Source: Bacteroidota bacterium
GTDB taxonomy: Bacteria > Bacteroidota > Ignavibacteria > UBA10030 > F1-140-MAGs086
Assembly: GCA_005792205.1 (NCBI GenBank)
Contig: SXSO01000105.1
Location: 1-5,610 of the forward strand
Length of the DNA: 5,610 nt
Direction of reading: 5' to 3'
Part shown: in pieces, positions 1-5,610 of the stretch
Numbering within the stretch: position 1 is the stretch's first letter
Layout of the letters: each line of letters opens with the position of its first letter
Notes under the pieces: generated by a model
The model's database searches: none
Told to the model about the DNA's origin: nothing
The model's input: the letters and a program-made list of their open reading frames with translations, nothing else
Position numbers and translations under genes: made by a program

Positions 1-402
1 TATTATTTAGAAGAAGGTGATTATGAAAGAGATCCATTTCAAAGTATAGATAGAATTGGTGTTGGAAAATTAATGAGCATTTCAGTTAAAGAAGCTCGTA
101 ATGTGAATCAATCGCTTAAGATTGGAATTTGTGGGGAACACGGTGGTGATCCATCAAGTATTGAATTTTGCCATAAGATTGGATTAAATTATGTTTCATG
201 TTCTCCTTTTAGAATTCCAATTGCAAAATTGGCAGCTGCAAGAGCATCAATAAGTGAAAAACGAAATGTTGCTCCACAAGTTGATACATCAACAAGAATA
301 TCAAATTCACACATTGCTAATAAGTTGCAAAAGTTTTCAAATGCTAAAAGAGCAATTTTACTTAAAAACAGTTCACTTAGAAAAAATAAAAACTTAATAT
401 GA
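1..402 (+). CDS. ppdK: Pyruvate, phosphate dikinase, C-terminal end (partial, 5' end outside window)
   Basis: The reading frame is open from base 1, so this is the last 133 residues of a longer protein. PPDK interconverts pyruvate + ATP + Pi and PEP + AMP + PPi in the cytoplasm. The visible part is the end of the C-terminal TIM-barrel (PEP/pyruvate-binding) domain: GICGEHGGDPSSIEFC is at window residues 42-57 and NYVSCSPFRIP at 63-73. The Cys at 67 (bases 199-201) matches the catalytic proton-donor Cys near the C-terminus of known PPDKs. These motifs fit PPDK better than PEP synthase. Known PPDKs end soon after the 'LAAA' helix. This one continues for about 49 residues (from about residue 85), rich in Lys, Ser and Asn. 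The internal ATG at base 73 is not a real start, because conserved sequence (DPFQSIDRIGVG) precedes it. The stop overlaps the queA start as ATGA, so the two genes are probably translationally coupled. Confidence 0.95.
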   Translation, partial: YYLEEGDYERDPFQSIDRIGVGKLMSISVKEARNVNQSLKIGICGEHGGDPSSIEFCHKIGLNYVSCSPFRIPIAKLAAARASISEKRNVAPQVDTSTRISNSHIANKLQKFSNAKRAILLKNSSLRKNKNLI

Positions 403-1436
403 AATTATCGCATTTTAAATATCCTCTACCAAAAAATTTAATTGCACAAGTTCCTTCCACTGAAAGAGATGTATGTAAACTTATGGTGCTTGATAGAAAA
501 ACTGAAAAAATTGAGCATTATAGGTTTAGAGATATTTCAGATTTTTTTGAAAAAGGTGATTCATTGGTTTTAAATAACACAAGAGTTTTTCCAGCTCGTC
601 TTGTTGGAAATAAAGAAAGAACTAAAGCTAAAATTGAAGTTTTTTTGCTTCGTGAATTAAATTCTAATGAAGCACTTTGGGATGCAATTGTAGATCCTGC
701 AAGAAAAGTTAGAATTGGAAATAAAATTTATTTTGATGATGACAAAATGTGGTGTGAAATTATAGATAATACAACATCTCGTGGAAGAACTGTGAGATTT
801 AATTACAAAGGTGATTTGTATAAAGTTGCTGAGCGAATGGGATTAACTCCATTGCCACCATATATCAAAAGAGATGAAAATAAAAATGATAAAGAAAGAT
901 ACCAAACAGTTTATGCTGAACATATCGGTTCAGTTGCAGCACCAACTGCTGGACTTCATTTCACAACAAAACTTCTTTCAAAGATTGAAAGAAAAGGTGT
1001 AAAAATTTCTAATGTTACTCTTCACTTAGGACTTGGTTCATTTCGTCCTGTAGATGTTGAAGATTTATACAAACACAAAATGGATTCTGAGTATTTTGAA
1101 ATCCCACAATTAACAGCAAAAAATGTCAATGAAACAGTTGATGCAAAAAAATCTGTTTTTAGTTGTGGAACAAGTACAACAAGAGCTCTTGAGTCATCCT
1201 TTACGACAACTAATCATTTGAAAGCGATGAAAGTATGGACTGATAAATTTATTTTTCCTCCATATGATTTTAGAATTGTAGATAAATTAATTACAAACTT
1301 TCATATGCCAGAATCAACTATGCTTATGCTTGCTGGAGCATTTGCAGGAAGAGATTTTTTGATGTATGCATATAAACAAGCAATGAAACATAACTACAAA
1401 TTTTATAGTTATGGTGATGCAATGTTAATTTTATAA
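399..1436 (+). CDS. queA: S-adenosylmethionine:tRNA ribosyltransferase-isomerase
   Basis: QueA transfers and isomerises the ribosyl part of SAM onto 7-aminomethyl-7-deazaguanine at the wobble position of GUN-anticodon tRNAs, giving epoxyqueuosine. It is a cytoplasmic tRNA-modification enzyme. At 345 aa the protein has the usual family length and is complete. Family motifs seen in order: YPLPKNLIAQVP near residues 8-19 with ERDVCKLMVLDR after it, LNNTRVFPARL near 57-67, VAAPTAGLHF at 179-188, LHLGLGSFRPV soon after, a GTSTTRALES segment, TDKFIFPPYDF, and TNFHMPESTMLML from residue 299. The ATG at 399 overlaps the ppdK stop by four bases and puts the N-terminus where the family expects it. No Shine-Dalgarno sequence precedes it; the upstream region is A-rich. 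A hairpin terminator begins about 10 bases after the stop. No other queuosine gene is in the window. Confidence 0.97.
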   Translation: MKLSHFKYPLPKNLIAQVPSTERDVCKLMVLDRKTEKIEHYRFRDISDFFEKGDSLVLNNTRVFPARLVGNKERTKAKIEVFLLRELNSNEALWDAIVDPARKVRIGNKIYFDDDKMWCEIIDNTTSRGRTVRFNYKGDLYKVAERMGLTPLPPYIKRDENKNDKERYQTVYAEHIGSVAAPTAGLHFTTKLLSKIERKGVKISNVTLHLGLGSFRPVDVEDLYKHKMDSEYFEIPQLTAKNVNETVDAKKSVFSCGTSTTRALESSFTTTNHLKAMKVWTDKFIFPPYDFRIVDKLITNFHMPESTMLMLAGAFAGRDFLMYAYKQAMKHNYKFYSYGDAMLIL

Positions 1437-1437
1437 T
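1432..1437 (+). promoter_or_regulatory. Candidate -10 element upstream of ispD
   Basis: A perfect TATAAT overlaps the queA stop codon (TAA at 1434-1436). No good -35 hexamer is seen at 16-18 bases upstream (TTATGG at 17 is poor). In AT-rich DNA such a match can be chance. It is listed because the strong terminator just downstream means ispD would otherwise depend on readthrough. A start near 1444 would give a leader consisting almost entirely of the hairpin at 1446-1487. Confidence 0.2.
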
Positions 1438-1445
1438 ATTCGTTT

Positions 1446-1487
1446 AAAAAAGTTGTAGCGATTTTCCTATTGCTACGATTTTTTTTT
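1446..1487 (+). terminator. Rho-independent terminator after queA
   Basis: GTAGCGAT at 1455-1462 pairs with ATTGCTAC at 1469-1476: eight pairs, one of them G·T, around a six-base loop TTTCCT. The stem can extend outward through T·G, T-A and G·T pairs into an A-run (1446-1451) facing the T-run. Nine T residues (1479-1487) follow the stem. It lies 10 bases after the queA stop. The A-run on the other side makes it partly symmetrical, so it could work in both directions. The T-run ends only three bases before the ispD ATG. Confidence 0.75.
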
Positions 1488-1490
1488 GAT

Positions 1491-2186
1491 ATGAATAAAA
1501 AAAACAAAATTTCAGTTATTATTCCATCAGCTGGATTTGGGAAACGAATGAAAAATAAAGTTCCAAAACAATTTTTGCATTTGAATAGAATTCCAATTCT
1601 TGTTCATACAATTAAAAAATTCGAAACTTGTAAGTTTGTAGATGAAATAATTATTGTTACACAAAAAAAAATTATTTCAAAAGTAGAAAAATTGATTTCA
1701 AAATATTGTCTCAAAAAAGTTTCTCATATAGTTATTGGAGGAAAAGAAAGACAAGATTCTGTAAAAAATGCTCTTTATTTCTTGAAAAAAAATCCTCCTG
1801 ATGTTGTATTGATACATGATGCAGTTCGTCCTTTTACTTCTCAAAATTTGTTGAAAAAAATTTTTAAAGAAATTGAAAACAATAATGGAGTGGTTCCCGT
1901 TATTTCATTTAAAGATACTATTGCAAAAATTGACTCAAAAGGAAAAATAGAAACTCACAACCGTGACGAGTTTAAAATTGTTCAAACACCACAAGCATTC
2001 AAATTTAAAATTTTGCTCAAAGCATTTGAGAATGCTTATCAAAACAACTTTATTGGAACTGATGAATCATCGCTTGTTTTAAAACTTGGATACAAAATAA
2101 AAATAATGGAAGGAGAGGAAACGAATTTTAAAATAACAACTCAAAATGATTTTATGATTGCAAAAAAAGTTTTCTCACAACTTTAA
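1491..2186 (+). CDS. ispD: 2-C-methyl-D-erythritol 4-phosphate cytidylyltransferase
   Basis: IspD joins CTP and 2-C-methyl-D-erythritol 4-phosphate to form CDP-ME, the third step of the MEP isoprenoid pathway, in the cytoplasm. From this start the protein has 231 aa, the normal length. Visible signatures: the nucleotide-binding loop PSAGFGKRM at residues 12-20 followed by KVPKQF, with R19 and K26 matching E. coli R20 and K27; GGKERQDSV at 83-91; HDAVRP at 109-114, with the metal-binding Asp and the Arg; QTPQAF in the second half; GTDESS at 189-194; and TNFKIT at 211-216, with K214 matching the substrate-binding Lys. The frame stays open upstream to a TTG at 1470, but that start lies inside the terminator stem and would add only MLRFFFD, so the ATG at 1491 is preferred. 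No Shine-Dalgarno sequence is visible. The gene converges on ssrA and has no clear terminator of its own. Confidence 0.95.
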   Translation: MNKKNKISVIIPSAGFGKRMKNKVPKQFLHLNRIPILVHTIKKFETCKFVDEIIIVTQKKIISKVEKLISKYCLKKVSHIVIGGKERQDSVKNALYFLKKNPPDVVLIHDAVRPFTSQNLLKKIFKEIENNNGVVPVISFKDTIAKIDSKGKIETHNRDEFKIVQTPQAFKFKILLKAFENAYQNNFIGTDESSLVLKLGYKIKIMEGEETNFKITTQNDFMIAKKVFSQL

Positions 2187-2356
2187 TGAAACAAAAAATA
2201 AAATATTATAAGTTGATTTATTGAAATATGATTTACCAGTTGGTTAGAAATAATAAGCGAATATAGAAATAAAGAGGAGAGAGTAGAAATATAACTGTAA
2301 ATTTAGAGAGAATAATAGAAGAAGTTTATGTTACAGCAATTTGCAAAAATAAATTG
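2187..2356. other. Convergent intergenic spacer, purine-rich on the + strand
   Basis: These 170 bases separate the ends of ispD and ssrA. I find no credible gene, tRNA or strong terminator. The + strand is clearly purine-rich from about 2250 to 2330 (GAGGAGAGAG and AGAAGAAG runs). The frame that begins at the TAATG junction with ispD stops after 12 codons, and later frames are also short. A small inverted repeat abuts the tmRNA 3' end and is listed separately. Confidence 0.6.
2337..2356 (-). repeat. Small inverted repeat just past the tmRNA 3' end
   Basis: CAATTT (2337-2342) and AAATTG (2351-2356) form a perfect six-base inverted repeat with an eight-base loop. It starts directly after the tmRNA discriminator base when read leftward. 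It could be a 3'-processing or weak termination hairpin for ssrA. It is A/T-rich and has no T-run after it on the minus strand, so it is not a convincing intrinsic terminator. Confidence 0.3.
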
Positions 2357-2715
2357 TGGAGATGGTGGGAATCGAACCCACGTCCGAAAAGCAAACCATC
2401 ACAATTACTACATCTTTAGTTGTTGTTTAATTTTCATTTTGTATATTCCCAACAACAGGATTACTACAAAACTATCTTGTTAAGTTTTGAATTATGTTCC
2501 AAGATAACATAAATCTATCTCTATTTTATTGACGCTTTCAAACCACCAATAGAGAAAAACAATTTGAAAACGAGTTGCTTATTTAATTTTTATTTAAGCA
2601 GCTAATGCGTAATTATAGTTTGCATTTATTTTTTTTCCACGATATTTCCGTGCATATGGAGAGCACGAGATGCAATTGCAACCATTCGTCTATTCGTCGA
2701 AACCAGATCATCCCC
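2357..2715 (-). ncRNA. ssrA: Transfer-messenger RNA (tmRNA)
   Basis: tmRNA rescues ribosomes stalled on broken mRNA: with SmpB it enters as Ala-tRNA, then templates a degradation tag. The 359-base RNA is one-piece. Read on the minus strand, its 5' end GGGGATG (from 2715) pairs with CATCTCC (2364-2358), giving a seven-pair acceptor stem. The third pair is G·U, the alanine identity signal for AlaRS. The T-arm GTGGG-TTCGATT-CCCAC is at 2381-2365. After GGGGATG comes GATCTGGTTTCGACG, the usual conserved 5' segment. The tag frame lies about 93 bases in, followed by about 230 bases that should hold the downstream pseudoknots; I did not fold them fully. CGTGC and GCACG (in about 2651-2667) can form a hairpin upstream of the tag, in the expected pseudoknot 1 region. 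The 3' CCA is not encoded: the discriminator A is followed by CAA. The gene lies 31 bases after mrdA on the same strand. Confidence 0.97.
2594..2623 (-). other. tmRNA-encoded proteolysis tag ANYNYALAA
   Basis: Within ssrA, nine codons run from a GCA resume codon to TAA: Ala-Asn-Tyr-Asn-Tyr-Ala-Leu-Ala-Ala. With the Ala carried by the tmRNA itself, the added tag would be AANYNYALAA. The YALAA end is the classic degron read by ClpXP and related proteases. The resume site is inferred by comparison with E. coli tmRNA: an A lies four bases before GCA (TAAAT-GCA), as expected. A second in-frame TAA lies a few codons after the first. Confidence 0.92.
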
Positions 2716-2731
2716 AAAAAATTTTGGGTAA

Positions 2732-2761
2732 AATATAAGGAAATGTTTAGTATTTTGCCAT
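2732..2761 (-). promoter_or_regulatory. Candidate promoter for ssrA
   Basis: Read leftward, ATGGCA (2761-2756, four of six matches to TTGACA) is separated by 18 bases from TATATT (2737-2732, five of six matches to TATAAT). It overlaps the end of mrdA. Transcription would start near 2725, giving a leader of about 10 bases that RNase P would remove to form the mature 5' end at 2715. In such AT-rich DNA the match is weak evidence, and ssrA could instead be cut from the mrdA transcript. An organism with Bacteroidota-type sigma preferences might use other boxes. Confidence 0.25.
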
Positions 2762-4558
2762 ATTGTTAGTTGTATCGGTTATGATATTTTTTTTAATTTC
2801 ATCTTTTAAATAAAGATCAAACATTTGTTTTGCAATTGGAGCAGCAGCAGCACCACCTTTTCCACCGTTTTCTATTAATATACAAACGGCAATTTTTGGA
2901 TTTTCATATGGAGCAAATCCGATATACCATGCATGATCTTCACCATGAGAATTTTGTGCAGTTCCAGTTTTTCCCGCTGAATGAGTTTTATTTATTCTTG
3001 CAGCACCACCAGTTCCTCCAGCAGTTTCTACAACATGGAACATTCCTTCTCTTACAATATTTAAAACATTTTTTTTAAGTCCAACTTCATATTTTTTAAA
3101 ATCAATATTATATTCTTTTTTTGTTTTTCTATTTACAATTTTTTTAACAATATGAGGTTGAAAATATGTTCCATAATTTGCAATCGCTGCACAATAGTTT
3201 GCCATTTGAATAGGTGTGACTCCAAGTTCTCCTTGTCCAATTCCTAAACTTATTGTATATCCAAGTGTCCATTTTTTTTTTCCATACATTTTATCAAACA
3301 ATTCGTGAGAAGGAAGAAGTCCGCTACTTTCTTCATCAATATCAATTCCAGTTTTTTTTCCAAACCCAAATCGCTCACCCATTTTTGTCCATTTATCAAA
3401 TCCTGTCATCAACATCAATTTAAAAAAAAATACATTACACGATTTTTGAATTGCTTCTACTACATTTACTGAACCATGAACATGCATATCGTGAAATACA
3501 TGATTTCCATAAGTAAATGAACCTCCACATTGAATTCTCCAATGTTCATTTATTATTCCACTTTCTAATGCAGCACATGCAAGCAACATTTTATAAGTTG
3601 AACCGGGAGGATAACGTGTTAAAGTAGTGCGATTAAATAAGGGTTTCTCATCATTGTTATTCAAGTATTTCCAATTTTCAGTGGAAATTTTTCCCGCTCC
3701 AAACCATTTCAAATCAAAATCTGGTTTTGAAAGAAATGTTAAAACTTCACCATTATTTGGATCAATTGCAACAATGGCACCTTTTTTATTTGTCATTAAC
3801 GATTCAGCTAATTCTTGTAATCTTATATCAATTCCAAAAATTAAATCATTTCCTTCTTTTGGAGCAATATTGTTTTTTCCTTCTTCAAAATTTTCAACAA
3901 CTTGTCCAAACGCATTGATTGAAATAAATTCAATTCCCGGTTGTCCTCTCAAAAATGGTTCATAAGTAGATTCAATTCCAAGTCCACCTATTAAATCGCC
4001 TTGTTTATACATTGAAGATAAATGTGTAAGTTGTTTTTCGTCAATTTCTTTTAAATATCCAAGCAAATGTGAGCAATTTGCTATTGTGTTGTAAAATCGT
4101 TTTGTTTCAATTTGATAATCAATTCCCGGAAAATCGTTTTTTATTTCTTCAAATTTTGAGAGAGTTTCAAAATCTACATTTCTTTTTAAACGAAATGGAA
4201 TGTAAGGATTATATTTTTTTGCAGTGTTATACTGATTTAAAATAAAGTTTTCTTCTAAAGAGAGAAGTTTTGCAAGTTGTTTTATTGTGTTTTTTTTAAA
4301 TTCATTTGGTGTGATTGTGAGTGTATAAGATGGTCTATTATCTACAATTAAAATATTATTTTTATCATAAATTAAACCGCGAGTTGCTTCTGTTACAATT
4401 TTTCTTATACTATTTTCAGTTGATTGCTCTTCGAATTCAGAATAATAAATCCATTGAAGTTGAAATAATCGAAAGAAAAAAATTGTAAATACAAAAAAAA
4501 TAATTGAACTTAAAATTTTTTTTTTCTTTCGATTATCTTGTTGAGAAAAAATTTTCAT
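2747..4558 (-). CDS. mrdA: Penicillin-binding protein 2, elongation-specific transpeptidase
   Basis: PBP2 cross-links peptidoglycan during side-wall growth, working with RodA and MreC/MreD, and is anchored in the inner membrane facing the periplasm. The 603-aa length is normal. A short basic N-terminus (RKKKK at 10-14) precedes one membrane segment at about 15-36. The pedestal/dimerisation domain follows from about 55, opening with TRGLIYDKNNIL (59-70). The transpeptidase domain spans about 258-575 with all three catalytic motifs: S320-T-Y-K323 (catalytic Ser) within YPPGSTYK, S373-C-N375, and K530-T-G532 within SAGKTGTAQ. GIGQGELGVTPIQMA (439-453) is also typical of the family. The end is a short polar tail, NNMAKY. 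The ATG at 4558 lies three bases after the mreD stop and has no Shine-Dalgarno sequence. The motifs and the mreCD context favour PBP2 over PBP3/FtsI. rodA does not follow; ssrA does. Confidence 0.96.
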   Translation of the reverse strand: MKIFSQQDNRKKKKILSSIIFFVFTIFFFRLFQLQWIYYSEFEEQSTENSIRKIVTEATRGLIYDKNNILIVDNRPSYTLTITPNEFKKNTIKQLAKLLSLEENFILNQYNTAKKYNPYIPFRLKRNVDFETLSKFEEIKNDFPGIDYQIETKRFYNTIANCSHLLGYLKEIDEKQLTHLSSMYKQGDLIGGLGIESTYEPFLRGQPGIEFISINAFGQVVENFEEGKNNIAPKEGNDLIFGIDIRLQELAESLMTNKKGAIVAIDPNNGEVLTFLSKPDFDLKWFGAGKISTENWKYLNNNDEKPLFNRTTLTRYPPGSTYKMLLACAALESGIINEHWRIQCGGSFTYGNHVFHDMHVHGSVNVVEAIQKSCNVFFFKLMLMTGFDKWTKMGERFGFGKKTGIDIDEESSGLLPSHELFDKMYGKKKWTLGYTISLGIGQGELGVTPIQMANYCAAIANYGTYFQPHIVKKIVNRKTKKEYNIDFKKYEVGLKKNVLNIVREGMFHVVETAGGTGGAARINKTHSAGKTGTAQNSHGEDHAWYIGFAPYENPKIAVCILIENGGKGGAAAAPIAKQMFDLYLKDEIKKNIITDTTNNMAKY

Positions 4559-4561
4559 AAA

Positions 4562-5032
4562 TCATTTTAACCAAATTCTTGGAATTAAACTAACAGCAGT
4601 TGTATACAATGTTGTTGTAATTCCATAACGCAGAAATATATGAGTTACATCTACATTTGTTCTATAAAAATAGATTACAAAAAAAAATATATCATTAACA
4701 ACAGAAGAAAGAAAAATTACAAATGTAAAACGAAATGTTTTAAAAATTTCATTTCGTTTGAATTCATCGAAAAAATATCCTGCAACAAATCCACAAATTG
4801 TTTTTGAAAGTGCAGAAACTCCGATAAAATCACCACCAATTAAATCCAATAAAAATCCTGAAAAAAAACCTGCTGTAGTAGAACTCATTTGCCCTTCTTT
4901 TAAAGCAACATACACAAGCCAAATTGTAACAATATCAGGAACAATTTCATTTATTGAAAAAAAACTTAAAATTGTTTTTTTAAAAATTACAATAACAGTA
5001 GAAATGAAAATATATTTAAAAATATTTTTCAT
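4562..5032 (-). CDS. mreD: Rod shape-determining membrane protein MreD
   Basis: MreD is a small integral inner-membrane protein of the elongasome that links MreC and the PBP2-RodA synthase to MreB. The 156-aa protein is mostly hydrophobic, with about five or six likely membrane segments: roughly 6-25, 31-45, 52-66, 70-88, 100-122 and 134-152. The family pattern is visible as VPD (31-33) after the first segment and GFFSGFLLDLIGGDFIG (55-71), with an acidic residue (D63) within the third. Sequence conservation in MreD is weak, so its place between mreC and mrdA strengthens the call. The ATG start overlaps the mreC stop as ATGA, which suggests translational coupling. No Shine-Dalgarno sequence is visible. 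The gene ends three bases before mrdA. Confidence 0.92.
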   Translation of the reverse strand: MKNIFKYIFISTVIVIFKKTILSFFSINEIVPDIVTIWLVYVALKEGQMSSTTAGFFSGFLLDLIGGDFIGVSALSKTICGFVAGYFFDEFKRNEIFKTFRFTFVIFLSSVVNDIFFFVIYFYRTNVDVTHIFLRYGITTTLYTTAVSLIPRIWLK

Positions 5033-5610
5033 TTTTGAAATACATTTTTTTCAATTGCAACTTTTTCACTGTCGATTTCAGTAGTTACAATAAAAACTTT
5101 ATCAAGACGATAAAAATTTACGCTTGGTGAAATCCAAATTTTTTTAAAAATATCTTCTGGTGTTTCACTTGTTTTAGATACAATTCCAATCTCAATATTT
5201 TTTGGAAAGATATTGCTGTAAATTGAAGTCAAAACTCTATCTCCAATTTTTATATCAATAGATTTAACTATGTTTTTTAAGATTAAATTTTCTCCACCTT
5301 CCCAAGAAACAATTCCATTTATTCCATTTCTTTCAATTGTTGCACTCACTCTTGAATCTTTATGTAATAAAATATTTCCAATAGAATAGTTTTCACTTGT
5401 AAAAATTATTTTTCCAACAAGTCCATCTTCAGAAATTATTGGCATATTTTTTTTTATTTTGTTTTTTTCTCCAATGTTTATTGTGATTGTATTCATTGGA
5501 AGATGGGTTGTTTTTCCTACTATTTCGGCAGAAATTGTTTTTAAACTACATATATTTTTAAATTCCAATAATTTTCGCAAATGTTCATTTTCAAGTTTTG
5601 CGTCTCGTAA
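5029..5610 (-). CDS. mreC: Rod shape-determining protein MreC, C-terminal part (partial, 5' end outside window)
   Basis: The frame is open to the right edge, giving the last 193 residues. The missing part should hold the cytoplasmic tail, membrane helix and most of the coiled coil. MreC is a periplasmic scaffold that activates the PBP2-RodA synthase. The visible part begins with the end of the coiled coil (LRDAKLENEHLRKLLEF), then the beta-rich domain: NTITINIGEKNKIKKNMPII, GLVGKIIF, a DSRVSATIERNGINGIV segment and GDRVLTSIYSNIFPKNIEIG, all in the usual MreC order. A TTG at 5580 could be read as a start but is not one, because coiled-coil sequence continues upstream of it. The stop overlaps the mreD ATG by four bases. 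mreB, if linked, would lie beyond the right edge. Confidence 0.94.
   Translation of the reverse strand, partial: LRDAKLENEHLRKLLEFKNICSLKTISAEIVGKTTHLPMNTITINIGEKNKIKKNMPIISEDGLVGKIIFTSENYSIGNILLHKDSRVSATIERNGINGIVSWEGGENLILKNIVKSIDIKIGDRVLTSIYSNIFPKNIEIGIVSKTSETPEDIFKKIWISPSVNFYRLDKVFIVTTEIDSEKVAIEKNVFQK

Noticed and set aside
1470..1490. Upstream TTG start for ispD
   Set aside because: It lies inside the terminator stem and T-run and adds MLRFFFD before the normal N-terminus; the ATG at 1491 matches the family length.
2186..2224. 12-codon frame starting at the TAATG junction after ispD
   Set aside because: It is too short and stops at TGA. Reading TGA as Trp would only extend it to another stop, and TGA serves as a normal stop in ppdK, mreD and mreC, so a recoded TGA is not supported.
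2304..2421. Open + strand frame across the ssrA 3' end, encoding a WRWWESNPRP-like peptide
   Set aside because: It is the antisense of the tmRNA T-arm and acceptor stem. This peptide pattern is a well-known false protein produced by reading tRNA-like 3' ends backwards.
2671..2680. Perfect ten-base palindrome TGCAATTGCA as a possible operator
   Set aside because: It lies inside the mature tmRNA sequence, so RNA structure or chance explains it better than a protein-binding site.
2830..3078. 82-codon + strand frame rich in Gln, His and Phe
   Set aside because: It lies entirely antisense to the conserved transpeptidase domain of mrdA; its odd composition is a by-product of the opposite strand's codons.
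3627..3965. Two overlapping + strand frames (112 and 63 codons)
   Set aside because: Both are antisense to intact mrdA coding sequence and show no recognisable domain.
4758..5084. 108-codon + strand frame
   Set aside because: It is antisense to mreD and the end of mreC, both well supported by motifs and operon spacing.

Overview
The window is AT-rich (about 30% G+C by eye) bacterial chromosome with ordinary housekeeping genes. It holds two converging gene groups. Rightward (+): the 3' end of a pyruvate phosphate dikinase gene (ppdK), then queA, then ispD. Leftward (-): the 3' part of mreC, then mreD, mrdA (PBP2), and finally a tmRNA gene (ssrA), which the coding tracks do not reveal. The groups converge on a short gene-free stretch at about 2187-2356. 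I see no insertion sequence, CRISPR array, phage gene or toxin-antitoxin pair.

Organism: a Gram-negative-type rod-shape cluster (mreC-mreD-mrdA) is present. None of the four visible translation starts has a Shine-Dalgarno sequence. A PPDK lies next to queA, QueA carries a 'TDKFIFPPYDF'-type segment, and the tmRNA tag ends in NYALAA. Together these suggest a member of the Bacteroidota/Chlorobiota-Ignavibacteriota (FCB) neighbourhood. That placement is an inference, not a demonstrated assignment. The genetic code looks standard: TGA is used as a stop in ppdK, mreD and mreC, and Trp is TGG.

Layout: 1-402 ppdK C-terminus, with an extra basic tail of about 49 residues. It overlaps queA (399-1436) by ATGA. 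A strong hairpin plus T-run (1446-1487) follows queA and ends three bases before the best ispD start (1491-2186). 2187-2356 is a purine-rich (+ strand) spacer with no credible gene. 2357-2715 is ssrA on the minus strand, with a clear acceptor stem, T-arm and the encoded tag ANYNYALAA. mrdA (2747-4558), mreD (4562-5032) and mreC (5029 to beyond the right edge) are packed with a 3-base gap and an ATGA overlap, as in an operon read leftward.

Function: mreC, mreD and PBP2 belong to the elongasome that builds lateral wall peptidoglycan; rodA is not next to them here. ssrA encodes the trans-translation RNA that rescues stalled ribosomes. queA makes the queuosine precursor in tRNA, ispD acts in the MEP isoprenoid pathway, and PPDK interconverts pyruvate and PEP. 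The most useful points here are the tmRNA with its tag and its position after mrdA, and the terminator placed against the ispD start. I found no evidence of a new biological system.
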